DNA from: Bradyrhizobium nivariense
GTDB lineage: Bacteria; Pseudomonadota; Alphaproteobacteria; Rhizobiales; Xanthobacteraceae
Assembly (NCBI RefSeq): GCF_029846715.1
Contig: NZ_JARVWW010000011.1
Location: 1-64,000, forward strand
Direction: 5' to 3'
DNA length: 64,000 bases
The translations under genes were made by a program, and so were the position numbers. Under the pieces are notes generated by a model. It had not been told where the DNA came from and made no database searches. It saw only the letters and a program-made list of their open reading frames with translations. The number at the start of each line of letters is the position of its first letter. Position 1 is the stretch's first letter. Shown one piece after another: positions 8,572-17,284 of the stretch.

Positions 8572-10455
8572 TTACACTTGAGCCTGGAGCAACGTATTCA
8601 TCATGCTCTGCACCACCGACATGACGTGGGCGTTGGCGGCATAGGCATTCTGGAGCTGGATCAGGTTCGACATTTCCGAGTCCAGATTGACGCTGGAGGT
8701 CGAGTTGAACTTGGCCTGCAGCGTCGAGACCACGACGCTCTGGCCCTGCTGGAGCTGGGTCGCCTGGGTCGCGGCATTGCCTTGAATGCTCAGGAACTGC
8801 TGCAGATAGTTCGAAACGCTGCCGGTGAAGGGCTGGCTGGCCGAGCCGAGACCGCTCTGCGGCGAATAGGAGAACACCGCCGAGGTGAGCTGCGAATAGA
8901 GATAGTCCGAGCGCGTGGTGTCGCCCGCGGGCGTCACCGGCGAGGTGCTGTAGACCGACAGCCTGGTCGGGTCGGTGGTCAGCTGCGTGTTCACGGCGAT
9001 GCGCCCGGCAAGGCCGGTCATCTGCGAACCGGATGCCGTGATCGCGCCGGTGTAGAGCGCCTGCCCGCCGTCGGTGAACAGCGGCAGTTGCGGATTGCCC
9101 GAGGTCAGCGACGAGATCGTCTTGGTGATCGAGGATGAATTGACCTTGGCGAGGCCGGTGTTGTCGTCGGTCACCCGCAGCGTGGTGGCCGTCGCCGGCG
9201 ACGGGGCGGCGGCGAACGACAGATGCGAGCCGGAAAGCGCGGTGTTGAGCGCCGAGGCGATCGCGCCCATGCCGCCGGAGAAGTTCACCCCGATCTGCAT
9301 CGGATTGGCGTTGGTCGCGTTCTGGAGCGGCAGCGCCGCCGGATCGGTCACGTTGACCAGCGTGACCTGGCGCTTCGTGTTGGTGGTCGTGTCGGTGTAG
9401 GTGATGTTGACACTGTTGCCCGGCGCTGCTCCGGCGAGGTCGAGATCGAACCCCGCCGGCGGACCGGAGACCGTGCTGCCGGCCGTGGTCTTGTCCGACA
9501 GCGCGCTCGACATCGTCGCGGCGAGCTGGTCGATCTGGTTCTGCGCCTGCACCAGCGTCTGGTCGCGCAGCTTGAGATCGGCCGCGATCTGCCCCGAAGA
9601 TACCACGTTGTTGGCGACGACGTCGACCGACGATCCGTTCGGGAGCTTGATGTTGAACGCGCCCACGCCGGACTTGGCCGGATCGATGTTGTAGAGCGAG
9701 GTCGCCGACAGCGCGCCGGCAGACGCAAAGGAGAATTGCGAGGCGAGTCCAGCGCCGACCAGCTGGATGCCGGTGGTGGTGTAGATGTTGGCCTGGTTCG
9801 AGCCGTCGGTGGTGACGCGGACGTCGACATATTTCGACAGCGCGTTGATGGCCTGGTCGCGCTGGTCCATCAGCGTCGCAGCCGAGGGGTCGTTCGCCGA
9901 CAGGCCCTGGAGCCTGGTGTTGATGTCGGCGATCTGCTGCATCGACGCGTTGGCAGCTAGCGCCGAGGTGCCGAGATCCTGCTCGACGTTGGAGCGCAGC
10001 GACTGGATGCCCTTGGTGGCGAGGTTGAGCTGCTGCGCCAGCGTCTGCGCCGCGCCGAGAGCGACCGTTTGCGCCGACGACGAGCCCGCGCTGGTCGACA
10101 GCGCCTGCAACGCCGTGGTGAAATTGTTCAGCGCGGTTTCGAGCGTGCCGCTATTGCCGGGCGTGCCGTAGACATTCTGAAGCTGCTTCAGGATGTTGGC
10201 CATCTGGTCGGCGTAGCCGCTGCCGCCGGTCTCGGTGCGCAGCTGGTTCTGCACGTAGGTGTCGAGCTCGCGGCTGACGCCGGTCGTCATCGCCGTCGAG
10301 CCGAAGTCGCCGGTGGTGACCTCGATCTGGTTCGGCGTCTGGACGACGTAACCCGGCGTCTGCGAGTTGGCGACGTTCGAGGAAACGATCGAGAGCGCAG
10401 CCTGGTTGGCACGCAGACCGCTCATCGCACTGGCGAGGGCTGAACTCAAACCCAT
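8572..10455 (-). CDS. flgK: Flagellar hook-associated protein 1 FlgK
   Basis: FlgK caps the hook and starts the hook-filament junction. The 627-residue product begins MGLSSALASAMSGLRANQAA with SIVSSNVANSQTPGYV, the axial-protein rod/hook N-terminal motif. It ends with EMSNLIQLQNAYAANAHVMS followed by a final helix, the conserved C-terminal motif. The middle part carries the FlgK-type sequence NPQLPLFTDGGQALYTG. It lies 35 bases downstream of flgE and 21 bases upstream of flgL on the same strand, so the three are expected to share a transcript. Confidence 0.94.
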   Translation of the reverse strand: MGLSSALASAMSGLRANQAALSIVSSNVANSQTPGYVVQTPNQIEVTTGDFGSTAMTTGVSRELDTYVQNQLRTETGGSGYADQMANILKQLQNVYGTPGNSGTLETALNNFTTALQALSTSAGSSSAQTVALGAAQTLAQQLNLATKGIQSLRSNVEQDLGTSALAANASMQQIADINTRLQGLSANDPSAATLMDQRDQAINALSKYVDVRVTTDGSNQANIYTTTGIQLVGAGLASQFSFASAGALSATSLYNIDPAKSGVGAFNIKLPNGSSVDVVANNVVSSGQIAADLKLRDQTLVQAQNQIDQLAATMSSALSDKTTAGSTVSGPPAGFDLDLAGAAPGNSVNITYTDTTTNTKRQVTLVNVTDPAALPLQNATNANPMQIGVNFSGGMGAIASALNTALSGSHLSFAAAPSPATATTLRVTDDNTGLAKVNSSSITKTISSLTSGNPQLPLFTDGGQALYTGAITASGSQMTGLAGRIAVNTQLTTDPTRLSVYSTSPVTPAGDTTRSDYLYSQLTSAVFSYSPQSGLGSASQPFTGSVSNYLQQFLSIQGNAATQATQLQQGQSVVVSTLQAKFNSTSSVNLDSEMSNLIQLQNAYAANAHVMSVVQSMMNTLLQAQV

Positions 10456-10490
10456 GTTGACATGCCGCCTTTGGTTACGTCACGCGCCGA

Positions 10491-12743
10491 TCAGCGCAAT
10501 ACGTTCAGGAGGTCCTGCACCATCGAATTCGCCGTCGTGATCACCTTGGTGTTGGCCGAATAGGCCTGCTGGGTCACGATCAGCTTGGTGAACTCGTCGG
10601 CGATGTCGGTGTTCGAGCCTTCCAGCGACGAGCCGCTGATGCTGCCCGACGCGCCGTCGATCGCAGCACCCGACTGTTCGGTCGCAGCATAAGCGCCGCC
10701 ATCGAGGGCCTTGAGGTAATTGGTGCCGTTGAAGTGCGACAACGAGACCTGTGCGAGGTCGAGGTTCTGGCCGTTGGAGAAGGTGCCGACCACGAGGCCG
10801 TTGTTGTTGACGGCGACCGAGCGGAGCTGACCCGCGGCGTAGCCGTTCTGGGTGATGGTGTTGATGGTCACCGCGCCGCTGGTGCTGGCATATTGCGTGA
10901 GCCCGCCCGAGGAGATGTTAAAGGAGACCGAGCCGAGCGACTGGCCGCTGACGTTGACGTTGTTGATGGTGATGCCCGAGCCGCTCGGCGAAGTGAGCGA
11001 GCCGTCGGCGGCAAAGGTGAAGGCCTGGCCGGTATTGACCCAGCCGACCGTCGTGCCGGTCGCATTCGGATCGCTCTGGTAGAACATGTTCCAGGTATCG
11101 GCATGGCCCGCGCCCAGCGACGCGCTGTCGGTCTTGGCCCAGCGCAATTGCAGGTTCACCGGCGTGCCGGCGGCGTTGTAGGCGGTCACGGCGCCACCGC
11201 TGATCGATTCCTTGGTGAAGGTGGAGATATCGTTGCCGATCACACCGCCGGTACCGGCGGTGCCGCCGCCGTCACGATTCTTGGTGATGGTCGAGGTGAA
11301 GCCGAGCGCGGAGAAAGCGGCGCTGTTGGAGCTGGATACCGACAGGTTGGACACCGTCCCTGTGTTCAGGGTGATCACACCGCCGGTGCTGACCGACGAT
11401 CCCGACGCACCGGAGAGAGCGTCGATCTTGCCGAGCAAGGTCGTGAGGTTGTCGGTGATGTTGATCTGGTTCGCAGTCGAGGCACCCGAAGCCATGAACG
11501 TCAGCGTCTGTCCGTCGACCGTGATGGTGTCGCCGGCCGCAAAGCCCGACGAGATCACCTCTGCGCCGCCGGCGCTTGCACTGCCGCTCAGCACCGTGGA
11601 GCCCGAGATTGCGGGCGAGGACAGCACGTTGCCGCCGCGCGTCACGCTGCTGATGCCAAGCGCGGTGGCTGCTGTGCCGCTGTTGACCGCCACGTCGGTG
11701 CCGGTACCGCTCGAGATCTGGATATTGCCGCTGGCGGAGAGTGAGGCCGTGACGCCGGCGCCGCCGGCGGTCTGGATCGCGCTCAGGATGCTGGCCACCG
11801 TCGCGGTCGTGCCCGCGCCGAGACCGATCGTGGTGTTGCTGCCGACCGTCGCGACGGTGGTGCCGCCGTTGAAGGTGATGGTGTTGCCGTTGATGGTCAG
11901 CGTCTGCCCGCTGAGCGCGGTGAGGATGCTGGAAGCGAGATGCGTGCCCACCGTGTTGTCGAGCGAAGTGGTGCCAGATGCCACCGCGGACGAGTTGTTC
12001 TGGAGCGGGACAGTGCCCGTCCCCGTCGTCGACGAATAGGCCGAGCGGATGTTGCCGGTGGCGGCCGCACCGGAAACCGTCGCATTGGTGTAGGGCGCGG
12101 GCGGCGTGCCCACGGGCAGCGGGTTGGCCGAGAAGTCCGACGGATTGAGTCCGCCAGCGGCCAGCAGCGTGCCGGTCGCCGCAGTCGTGCTCGCCACGGT
12201 GTTCGGCTGGGTCGGCAGGTTCGCCGCGTACTGGATCGAGGTGGTCGCCTGCGCCGGGATGAAGTTGTTCTGGAATTTCAGGACCGTCGCAACGTTGCCT
12301 TGCGGGTTGCCGGTCTTGGGGTCGACCGTGACGCCCATCAAATAGTAGCCGGCGCCATTGACCAGATTGCCGTTGGCATTGAGCTGGAAGTCGCCGCGCC
12401 GCGTGTAGTAGGTAACGCCGCTGAACACCGGCGAGTTGTCGACGATGCCGGTTGCCTTCTGGATCGAGAAGAAGCCGTCGCCGGTGATCGCCATGTTGGT
12501 GGCGACGGTGGAGCCCGAGATCGTGCCCTGCGTGGTGATGGTGGCCTTGGCGTTGGCCGTCACGCCGCCCGCGACCTGCTTGCTCGGCACCGAGGAGTCC
12601 GGAATGAGATCGACGAAGCTGGTCCCGATGCCCTTGTAAGCGGTGGTGGATGAGTTCGCGATGTTGCCGGAAATGTTCTGAAGCGCGTAGGACTGCGCCT
12701 GCAGGCCACCCACCGAGGTGTTCATTGCATCGAAGATACCCAT
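10491..12743 (-). CDS. flgE: Flagellar hook protein FlgE
   Basis: FlgE polymerises into the flagellar hook. The 750-residue product has the axial N-terminal motif (MGIFDAMNTSVGGLQAQSYA, then NISGNIANSSTTAYKG), FlgE-specific segments such as GDGFFSIQ and YTRRGDFQLNANGNLVNGAGYYLMG, and a C-terminal EGSNTDIADEFTKLIVTQQA helix. It is long for FlgE (about 400 residues in enterics) because of repeated Ser/Thr/Gly-rich modules; residues about 390-485 match a module in FlgL. A sigma-54-type promoter lies at 12807-12823, about 50 bases before the expected transcript reaches the ATG. Confidence 0.95.
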   Translation of the reverse strand: MGIFDAMNTSVGGLQAQSYALQNISGNIANSSTTAYKGIGTSFVDLIPDSSVPSKQVAGGVTANAKATITTQGTISGSTVATNMAITGDGFFSIQKATGIVDNSPVFSGVTYYTRRGDFQLNANGNLVNGAGYYLMGVTVDPKTGNPQGNVATVLKFQNNFIPAQATTSIQYAANLPTQPNTVASTTAATGTLLAAGGLNPSDFSANPLPVGTPPAPYTNATVSGAAATGNIRSAYSSTTGTGTVPLQNNSSAVASGTTSLDNTVGTHLASSILTALSGQTLTINGNTITFNGGTTVATVGSNTTIGLGAGTTATVASILSAIQTAGGAGVTASLSASGNIQISSGTGTDVAVNSGTAATALGISSVTRGGNVLSSPAISGSTVLSGSASAGGAEVISSGFAAGDTITVDGQTLTFMASGASTANQINITDNLTTLLGKIDALSGASGSSVSTGGVITLNTGTVSNLSVSSSNSAAFSALGFTSTITKNRDGGGTAGTGGVIGNDISTFTKESISGGAVTAYNAAGTPVNLQLRWAKTDSASLGAGHADTWNMFYQSDPNATGTTVGWVNTGQAFTFAADGSLTSPSGSGITINNVNVSGQSLGSVSFNISSGGLTQYASTSGAVTINTITQNGYAAGQLRSVAVNNNGLVVGTFSNGQNLDLAQVSLSHFNGTNYLKALDGGAYAATEQSGAAIDGASGSISGSSLEGSNTDIADEFTKLIVTQQAYSANTKVITTANSMVQDLLNVLR

Positions 12744-12806
12744 AACTTTGTCTCCAGATCCGATCTCGGCGGCCGGTCGACCATGGCCGCAGTCGGGAGA
12801 GACTGT

Positions 12807-12823
12807 CGCAAGGGCTATGCCAA
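12807..12823 (-). promoter_or_regulatory. Sigma-54 (RpoN) promoter for flgEKL
   Basis: Read on the minus strand the site is TTGGCATAGCCCTTGCG, with the GG and GC pairs at -24/-12 spacing, matching YTGGCAC-N5-TTGC closely. It faces flgE and predicts a start near 12797, leaving a leader of about 53 bases. RpoN control of hook genes is known in Caulobacter and other alphaproteobacteria. Confidence 0.72.
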
Positions 12824-12861
12824 TGCGGGTTTCGTCAGGAAATCAATGACTTAAATAGGAA

Positions 12862-12885
12862 TGCCCCGGTCGGATGACCGGGGCA
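12862..12885 (-). terminator. Terminator after msrB
   Basis: A perfect 10-bp stem (12862-12871 with 12876-12885) with loop GGAT is followed on the minus strand by TTCCTATTT. It lies between msrB and the flgE promoter and should insulate the flagellar operon. Confidence 0.75.
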
Positions 12886-12981
12886 CAATTGCCGGGCCGG
12901 CAACAATTGCCGGGATCTCATGGCGTTTTCGAGCGAAGCGGCGACCGGTTCGCGTGAAGAAAACGCGTCAGATAAAGAGCC

Positions 12982-13494
12982 TCACGTCGCCGACGCCGCA
13001 GCCGGGTGGAAGACCAACCCGAAACCGTCGATGCAGTAGCGCAATCCGGTCGGCTTCGGACCGTCGTCGAAGACGTGACCGAGATGGCCGCCGCAGCGCC
13101 GGCAATGCACCTCGGTGCGGAGCATGCCGAAAGTGCGGTCCTCGGTCTTGCCGACATTGCCCTCGATCGGCTGGTAGAAGCTCGGCCAGCCGGTGCCGCT
13201 CTCGAATTTGGTGTCGGAGGCGAACAGCGGCAGGTCGCAGCCGGCGCAGGCGAAGACGCCCTTGCGGTGCTCCTTCAGCAGCGGGCTGGAGCCGGGCCGC
13301 TCGGTGCCCTCCTTGCGCAGGATCTCATATTGCTGCGGCGTGAGCTGGGCACGCCATTCGGCGTCGGTCTTCTCGATCTCGAATTTTTGCGCGGCTTTCT
13401 CTCCAGCCTCCGCGGGCGATGCTCTGAGCCAGCGGAAGGCCGCAAGGCCGAACAGGCCGGCAACAGTCGTCAACAGGATGCGGCGATTAAACAT
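12982..13494 (-). CDS. msrB: Peptide-methionine (R)-S-oxide reductase MsrB, exported
   Basis: Reduces methionine-R-sulfoxide in proteins. The 170-residue product has the MsrB core: GTERPGSSPL, zinc cysteines at C83/C86 and C131/C134 (CAGC and CRRC), and the resolving/catalytic segment LRYCIDGFGLVF with Cys154. Residues 1-30 form a signal sequence beginning MFNRRILLTTVAGLFGLAAF; the paired Arg suggests Tat export, so the enzyme probably repairs periplasmic proteins. No MsrA gene is adjacent. It sits upstream of flgE on the same strand but is separated from it by a terminator. Confidence 0.93.
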   Translation of the reverse strand: MFNRRILLTTVAGLFGLAAFRWLRASPAEAGEKAAQKFEIEKTDAEWRAQLTPQQYEILRKEGTERPGSSPLLKEHRKGVFACAGCDLPLFASDTKFESGTGWPSFYQPIEGNVGKTEDRTFGMLRTEVHCRRCGGHLGHVFDDGPKPTGLRYCIDGFGLVFHPAAASAT

Positions 13495-13550
13495 CTCATT
13501 CTCCGTGCGGGAGCGTCCACGCCCTGAGATACGGGCTCTAACGGCCGACG

Positions 13551-15038
13551 TTACACTTCCGGGCGGGATTTTTCTCGGGTCTGTTGCGAGACGCTGTCAT
13601 CGCGCGAGGCCGGTTCCACGGCTTCGACCGCAGTTTTAGGCGGCTGAGCAAGCCGCGGCCGGACGCCTGACGGCGGACGGCGTGGGCCGGTGCCGGCGGC
13701 CCGGTTGGCTTCGGCGAGGCGCGCCTCGCGTTCGCGGTCCTTGACCCTGGCACGTTCACGGTAGCGGGCGAGCGAGCCTGCGGCAGCGGAACTCGCCCTG
13801 CCCCAGACCCCGACCAATTGGCCCGCGACGCGCCCCGTGGCGCCGCCCGCCCAGACCAGCTCGAACGGCGAGAACAGCCGCCAGCGCTCATCGCCCCACA
13901 GGATGCTGCGCGCGATCATCTGCCCGGCCATGGCCGAGGTGTTCATGCCCTGGCGGCCGAATCCGCTCGCCACCCAGAGGCCTTTGCGCAACTGGCCGAT
14001 CTGCGGCATGCCGTGCACCGTCTGGCCGGTGACGCCGCCGAACGTTTCGGTGATTTCGACATTGCCGAGCTGGGGGAAGATGGCCCGGACCCGCCGCCTG
14101 ACGGCGCCCGCAAAGCGTTGCGGTCGCGCCGCCCAGGTGGTCTCCGGGCTCTCCCACATCAGGCGGTCGCCATCGACGATCCGGAAATGGTCGACGCCGT
14201 CGGAATCCATCACCGATCCCTTGAAGGCGATGATCTCGTGCACGCGCTCGCCGAGCGGCGCGGTGATGCCGGCGTAGCGCCAGACCGGCAGCAGCGTTTC
14301 CGACAGGCGCCGCAAGGGCGCACCGAGATGGATGTTGCCGGCGAGCACGATGTGGGTGGCGCGCAGCCGCGCCGAGGGCGTGACGATGCGCTTGCGGATG
14401 CCGGAATGATCGATGCTGACGACCGGCGTATCCTCGAAAATGCGCGCTCCCGCCCGCCGCGCCAGCGCCGCGAGGCCGTGCACATATTTGCGGCCGTCGA
14501 CCTGGAACGCCCTCGGATAATACGCGCCGTGGAAGTAGTGATCGGTCTTGAGCACCTCGCGGACGCGATCGGCCTGCCAGCCCTCGACCTCGGTGTCGAA
14601 ATCCTCGGTGAGCATCTGCAACCGGCTGATCAGCCGGTCGCCGGCATCGACGTTGGAGACCTCCAGCACGCCGTCGCTCGGGCCGATCCCCGGCATGTTC
14701 GCTTCCGTGGCGTTGGCCCGGACGAATTCGGCGCCCTCCTTCGACAGCGTCCACAATTCCCGCGCGTCCTCGAAGCCGATGCGCTCGATCAGGTCGGTGA
14801 GCGGCAGGGCGAAGCCCGGCATCACGGTGCCGAGCTGGTTGCCCGAGGCGTTCCAGCCGATATGGCGGCCCTCGAGCACCGCGACGCTGGCGCCGAGCCG
14901 GGCCGCCTCCAGCGCGATGGAGAGCCCGGCAAGCCCTGCCCCGATGACGCAGATGTCGGCATCGAGGTCGAACGACAGCCGCGTGCGGTCGCGGAAGCCG
15001 GCTTCTTCCTGGGACACGCTTGTGAAAGTCTCGCTCAT
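13551..15038 (-). CDS. FAD-dependent oxidoreductase (DAO family)
   Basis: A 495-residue flavoenzyme of the glycine/D-amino-acid oxidase family. The dinucleotide-binding motif is DADICVIGAGLAGLSIALEAARLG (residues about 27-50), ending in the ribose-binding acid of VLEGRHIGWNASG. GVTGQTVHGMPQIGQ and LWVASGFGRQGMNTSAMAGQ form the C-terminal FAD and substrate parts typical of DAO proteins. The last 70 or so residues are a charged, Arg/Pro-rich tail, probably disordered, which is unusual for the family. The substrate cannot be read from the sequence. It is divergent from the SixA-like gene, 93 bases apart. Confidence 0.85.
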   Translation of the reverse strand: MSETFTSVSQEEAGFRDRTRLSFDLDADICVIGAGLAGLSIALEAARLGASVAVLEGRHIGWNASGNQLGTVMPGFALPLTDLIERIGFEDARELWTLSKEGAEFVRANATEANMPGIGPSDGVLEVSNVDAGDRLISRLQMLTEDFDTEVEGWQADRVREVLKTDHYFHGAYYPRAFQVDGRKYVHGLAALARRAGARIFEDTPVVSIDHSGIRKRIVTPSARLRATHIVLAGNIHLGAPLRRLSETLLPVWRYAGITAPLGERVHEIIAFKGSVMDSDGVDHFRIVDGDRLMWESPETTWAARPQRFAGAVRRRVRAIFPQLGNVEITETFGGVTGQTVHGMPQIGQLRKGLWVASGFGRQGMNTSAMAGQMIARSILWGDERWRLFSPFELVWAGGATGRVAGQLVGVWGRASSAAAGSLARYRERARVKDREREARLAEANRAAGTGPRRPPSGVRPRLAQPPKTAVEAVEPASRDDSVSQQTREKSRPEV

Positions 15039-15131
15039 GTCGTTTCCTTAAAGGACTGAACGGTCGCTTGTCACCTTGTCCTCAACCGACGCCTGTACAT
15101 TATCCTGGACGCGTAACGATTCGAGAATGCC

Positions 15132-15668
15132 ATGCGCCGTTTGCTGCTGCTGCGTCACGCCAAGACCGAGACCGACGCGCCGAGCGGCCGTGACAAGGAT
15201 CGCCGTCTCGACGACCGCGGCCGCCGGGATGCCGCGCAGATCGGCGACTGGATCGCCGCCCGTCCGCCCTTCCCCGAGACCGTGCTGGTGTCGCATGCCG
15301 TCCGGGCCCGGCAGACCTGGGACATCGCCTGGGAGGCGATGAAGGGCCGCGTCGCAGCGCCGCGGGTCGAGGTCCTGCCGGAACTCTACGGCGCCGATTC
15401 CGCGCAGATCCTGGAGACCATTCGCACTGCAACCGTCCCGGCCGACCCGAAGCAGTTGCTGCTGGTCGGCCACAATCCGGGCCTCCATGAGGTCGCCTTG
15501 ATGCTGACGGGGGGCGGCGATCCGGCCGGAGCCAGGGCGATCGCCGACAATCTGCCCACCTCAGGGCTTGCGATCTTCGACTTTGACGTCAAGGATTGGG
15601 GTGACGTGGCCTACCGCCGCGGCAAACTGGTGCTGTTCGTCAGCCCCAGGCTGCTTCGATCGAAATGA
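15132..15668 (+). CDS. SixA-type histidine phosphatase
   Basis: A 178-residue member of the histidine phosphatase (phosphoglycerate mutase-like) superfamily, SixA branch. These enzymes remove phosphate from phosphohistidine, for example on Hpt domains or PTS proteins. The N-terminus MRRLLLLRHAKTE carries the catalytic RHxKxE with nucleophile His9. A second pair of active-site residues lies in TVLVSHAVRARQTW, and LLLVGHNPGLHEVAL contains the second catalytic His. The length is a little above the E. coli SixA (161). An Hpt protein is encoded at 52.1 kb, but a link is only speculative. Confidence 0.87.
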   Translation: MRRLLLLRHAKTETDAPSGRDKDRRLDDRGRRDAAQIGDWIAARPPFPETVLVSHAVRARQTWDIAWEAMKGRVAAPRVEVLPELYGADSAQILETIRTATVPADPKQLLLVGHNPGLHEVALMLTGGGDPAGARAIADNLPTSGLAIFDFDVKDWGDVAYRRGKLVLFVSPRLLRSK

Positions 15669-15746
15669 GACGCGCGGGGCGCGCCGTCTCGACCGGTTGA
15701 TCCAGCCTGGTCACAAGACTTCCTGACCGGAAGATTGGAGGCGCAG

Positions 15747-16172
15747 ATGTTCAAGTCCATCCTCGTGCCCATCGACCTCGCCGACACCGATCTGGCCAAG
15801 CCGGCGATCGCGACCGCGGCAACGCTGTCGCAGACCTGGAACGGCGTGGTGCGCCTGCTCAACGTGCTGCCGATGACGCCAGTGATGCTGGCCGAATACG
15901 TGCCGGCGGATTTCGACGAACAGCAGCGCCAGACCTCGGAAGAAGCCCTCGCGATCGTTGCGCGCGAATCCGGCATCGAGCCTTCTCGCATCTCCAGCGT
16001 GGTGCGCCAAGGCGGCATCTACCACGAGATCCTGGAGGAAGCCGTGCACATGAAGGCCGAGCTGATCGTGATGACCTCGCACCGACCGGCGATGCGCACC
16101 TATTTCCTCGGCTCCAATGCCGGGCATGTCGTGCGCTATGCAAAATGCTCGGTGCTGGTGGTCAGGCACTGA
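15747..16172 (+). CDS. Universal stress protein (UspA family)
   Basis: A 141-residue single-domain Usp protein. It begins MFKSILVPIDLADTDLAKPA and ends with AELIVMTSHRPAMRTYFLGSNAGHVVRYAKCSVLVVR, the region that in ATP-binding members holds the G-x2-G-x9-G(S/T) loop. The start at 15747 follows GGAGG at 15737-15741; an upstream TTG would place the start inside that site. The gene stands alone after the SixA-like gene and is followed by a long gene-free region. Confidence 0.92.
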   Translation: MFKSILVPIDLADTDLAKPAIATAATLSQTWNGVVRLLNVLPMTPVMLAEYVPADFDEQQRQTSEEALAIVARESGIEPSRISSVVRQGGIYHEILEEAVHMKAELIVMTSHRPAMRTYFLGSNAGHVVRYAKCSVLVVRH

Positions 16173-16202
16173 GCATTGCGCCTTCATGGCGAGCGCAGCT
16201 CG

Positions 16203-16278
16203 TAGCCTGGGTGAGCGAAGCGATACCCGGGACCACTCGCGCCGCGAATCCCGGATGTCGCTTCGCTCATCCGGGCTA
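16203..16278. repeat. Imperfect intergenic palindrome (type 1)
   Basis: Two 30-base arms (16203-16232 and 16249-16278) are complementary at 25 of 30 positions and enclose a 16-base loop. The core GTGAGCGAAGCGA / TCGCTTCGCTCA is the type of palindrome scattered between Bradyrhizobium genes. A partial relative starts near 49143. Confidence 0.7.
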
Positions 16279-16319
16279 CAAGATATGGCGTTGCCTGTCG
16301 GGCAAAACACGCGATCGAT

Positions 16320-16880
16320 GGGTCAATTCACGCGGTCTAAAATATTCCACTTTACCGAAATTCGGAAACGGCGTATGTGTCGCCGCAACCCGGCCCAAGG
16401 AAGAGGGGCGTATCGCGATCGTCACGAACGCGGGCCGGACGGCGGCGGACGCTGGGCCACACCGGCGCGAACGGCTTCGCAGGGCGGGCAACCGTGAGCG
16501 AAGACATCGCGCACACGACCGGTGCGGTCTGCGTACGGCAAAATCGTGTGGTCCTGGCGCCCGGGGTCTGTGCGCCAAGTCTTGCGGTGATGTCGCGGCC
16601 CGACCGGGTCCGCACATCAGCCATCCGTGAGGCGACGGGGGCAATAGTGCATCGCTCCCCGGGGAGAGCACGGCATAAGCCGTAAAACCGCTGCGCAGGG
16701 AAGGCCGGTTGTTTGGCTTCACCTGTATGCCGCTGTGCAGATTTTTGTAGCGCAACCTTCGCACAGTGGACCGCGGGTGCCAGCCGGCACCCGGTCTTCC
16801 CTGCGCCTTCTTTCATGAGAGGGCAAGGCGACCAGCAAAGCTCGGGCGAAACAAGCCGCGAGGATGAACAGCTATGTCTA
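16320..16880. other. Gene-free stretch, probable multi-copy non-coding repeat
   Basis: Open frames exist on both strands here (for example 16352-17032 minus), but none has a ribosome binding site, a recognisable domain or a plausible protein composition. The sequence resembles a family I recall seeing in many copies in Bradyrhizobium and Rhodopseudomonas genomes, where it gives rise to spurious hypothetical proteins. No transposase or tRNA is visible. Function unknown. Confidence 0.45.
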
Positions 16881-16896
16881 TCGATGAACAACGGTC

Positions 16897-17034
16897 TCGT
16901 GCCCCGGACGCAGCGCAGCGCTACTTCAGCGGTGCGCTGCAGAGCCGGGGCCCACGCGTCAGCGAGTGCCGTGGCACCCTGGGTCCCGGCTCTGCGCAGC
17001 AGCGTAAGAACGCTGCAGCGCGTCCGGGACAAGA
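16897..17034. repeat. Nested intergenic palindrome (type 2)
   Basis: Outer arms around 16897-16921 and 17010-17034 (GCCCCGGACGCAGCGCAGCG against GCTGCAGCGCGTCCGGGAC) enclose inner arms at 16937-16955 and 16980-17000 (GCAGAGCCGGGGCCCA against TGGGTCCCGGCTCTGC). If transcribed it would fold into a long branched hairpin. It abuts the stop of the DUF1127 gene and may end its transcript. Confidence 0.7.
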
Positions 17035-17044
17035 GCGAAAGCGG

Positions 17045-17284
17045 CTACAAATACCGCGTCAGCTCTGCTTTGGCCTGACCGTAGACCGCGTCCTCGATCT
17101 GGCTGCGCGTGATCCCGATGTCGCGCAAGGCGTGGTCATCGAGCTCGTTCAGCGTCTTGATGGCGGAGCGGCGCTCCAGGCGGTCGAACAGCGCATAGGC
17201 GCCGTTGGCCAGCTTGCGGAAAAATCCGTCCGACGAGGATGAGCGTAAACTCCGCCCGGCAGCAGTCAGCGAGATCGTGGTCAT
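17045..17284 (-). CDS. DUF1127 small protein
   Basis: A 79-residue protein ending in the DUF1127 (YjiS-like) motif RSAIKTLNELDDHALRDIGITRSQIEDAVYG (about residues 38-68). Short DUF1127 proteins in alphaproteobacteria have been linked to RNA-binding and phosphate or carbon metabolism; the role here is unknown. GGAGAAGGA lies directly upstream of the ATG at 17284, so the longer frame reaching 17467 was not used. It is transcribed away from the MocR regulator, 185 bases apart, which makes it a candidate target of that regulator. Confidence 0.85.
   Translation of the reverse strand: MTTISLTAAGRSLRSSSSDGFFRKLANGAYALFDRLERRSAIKTLNELDDHALRDIGITRSQIEDAVYGQAKAELTRYL

Noticed and set aside
6763..9138. 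791-codon antisense frame across flgL and flgK
   Set aside because: Spans two real genes and their gap, Arg-rich, no recognisable domain.
6667..10455. FlgL and FlgK both having 627 residues
   Set aside because: The sequences are unrelated outside the axial helices; equal length is coincidence.
16352..17032. 226-codon minus-strand frame in the repeat-rich region
   Set aside because: Runs through palindromes, no ribosome binding site, implausible composition; treated as non-coding.
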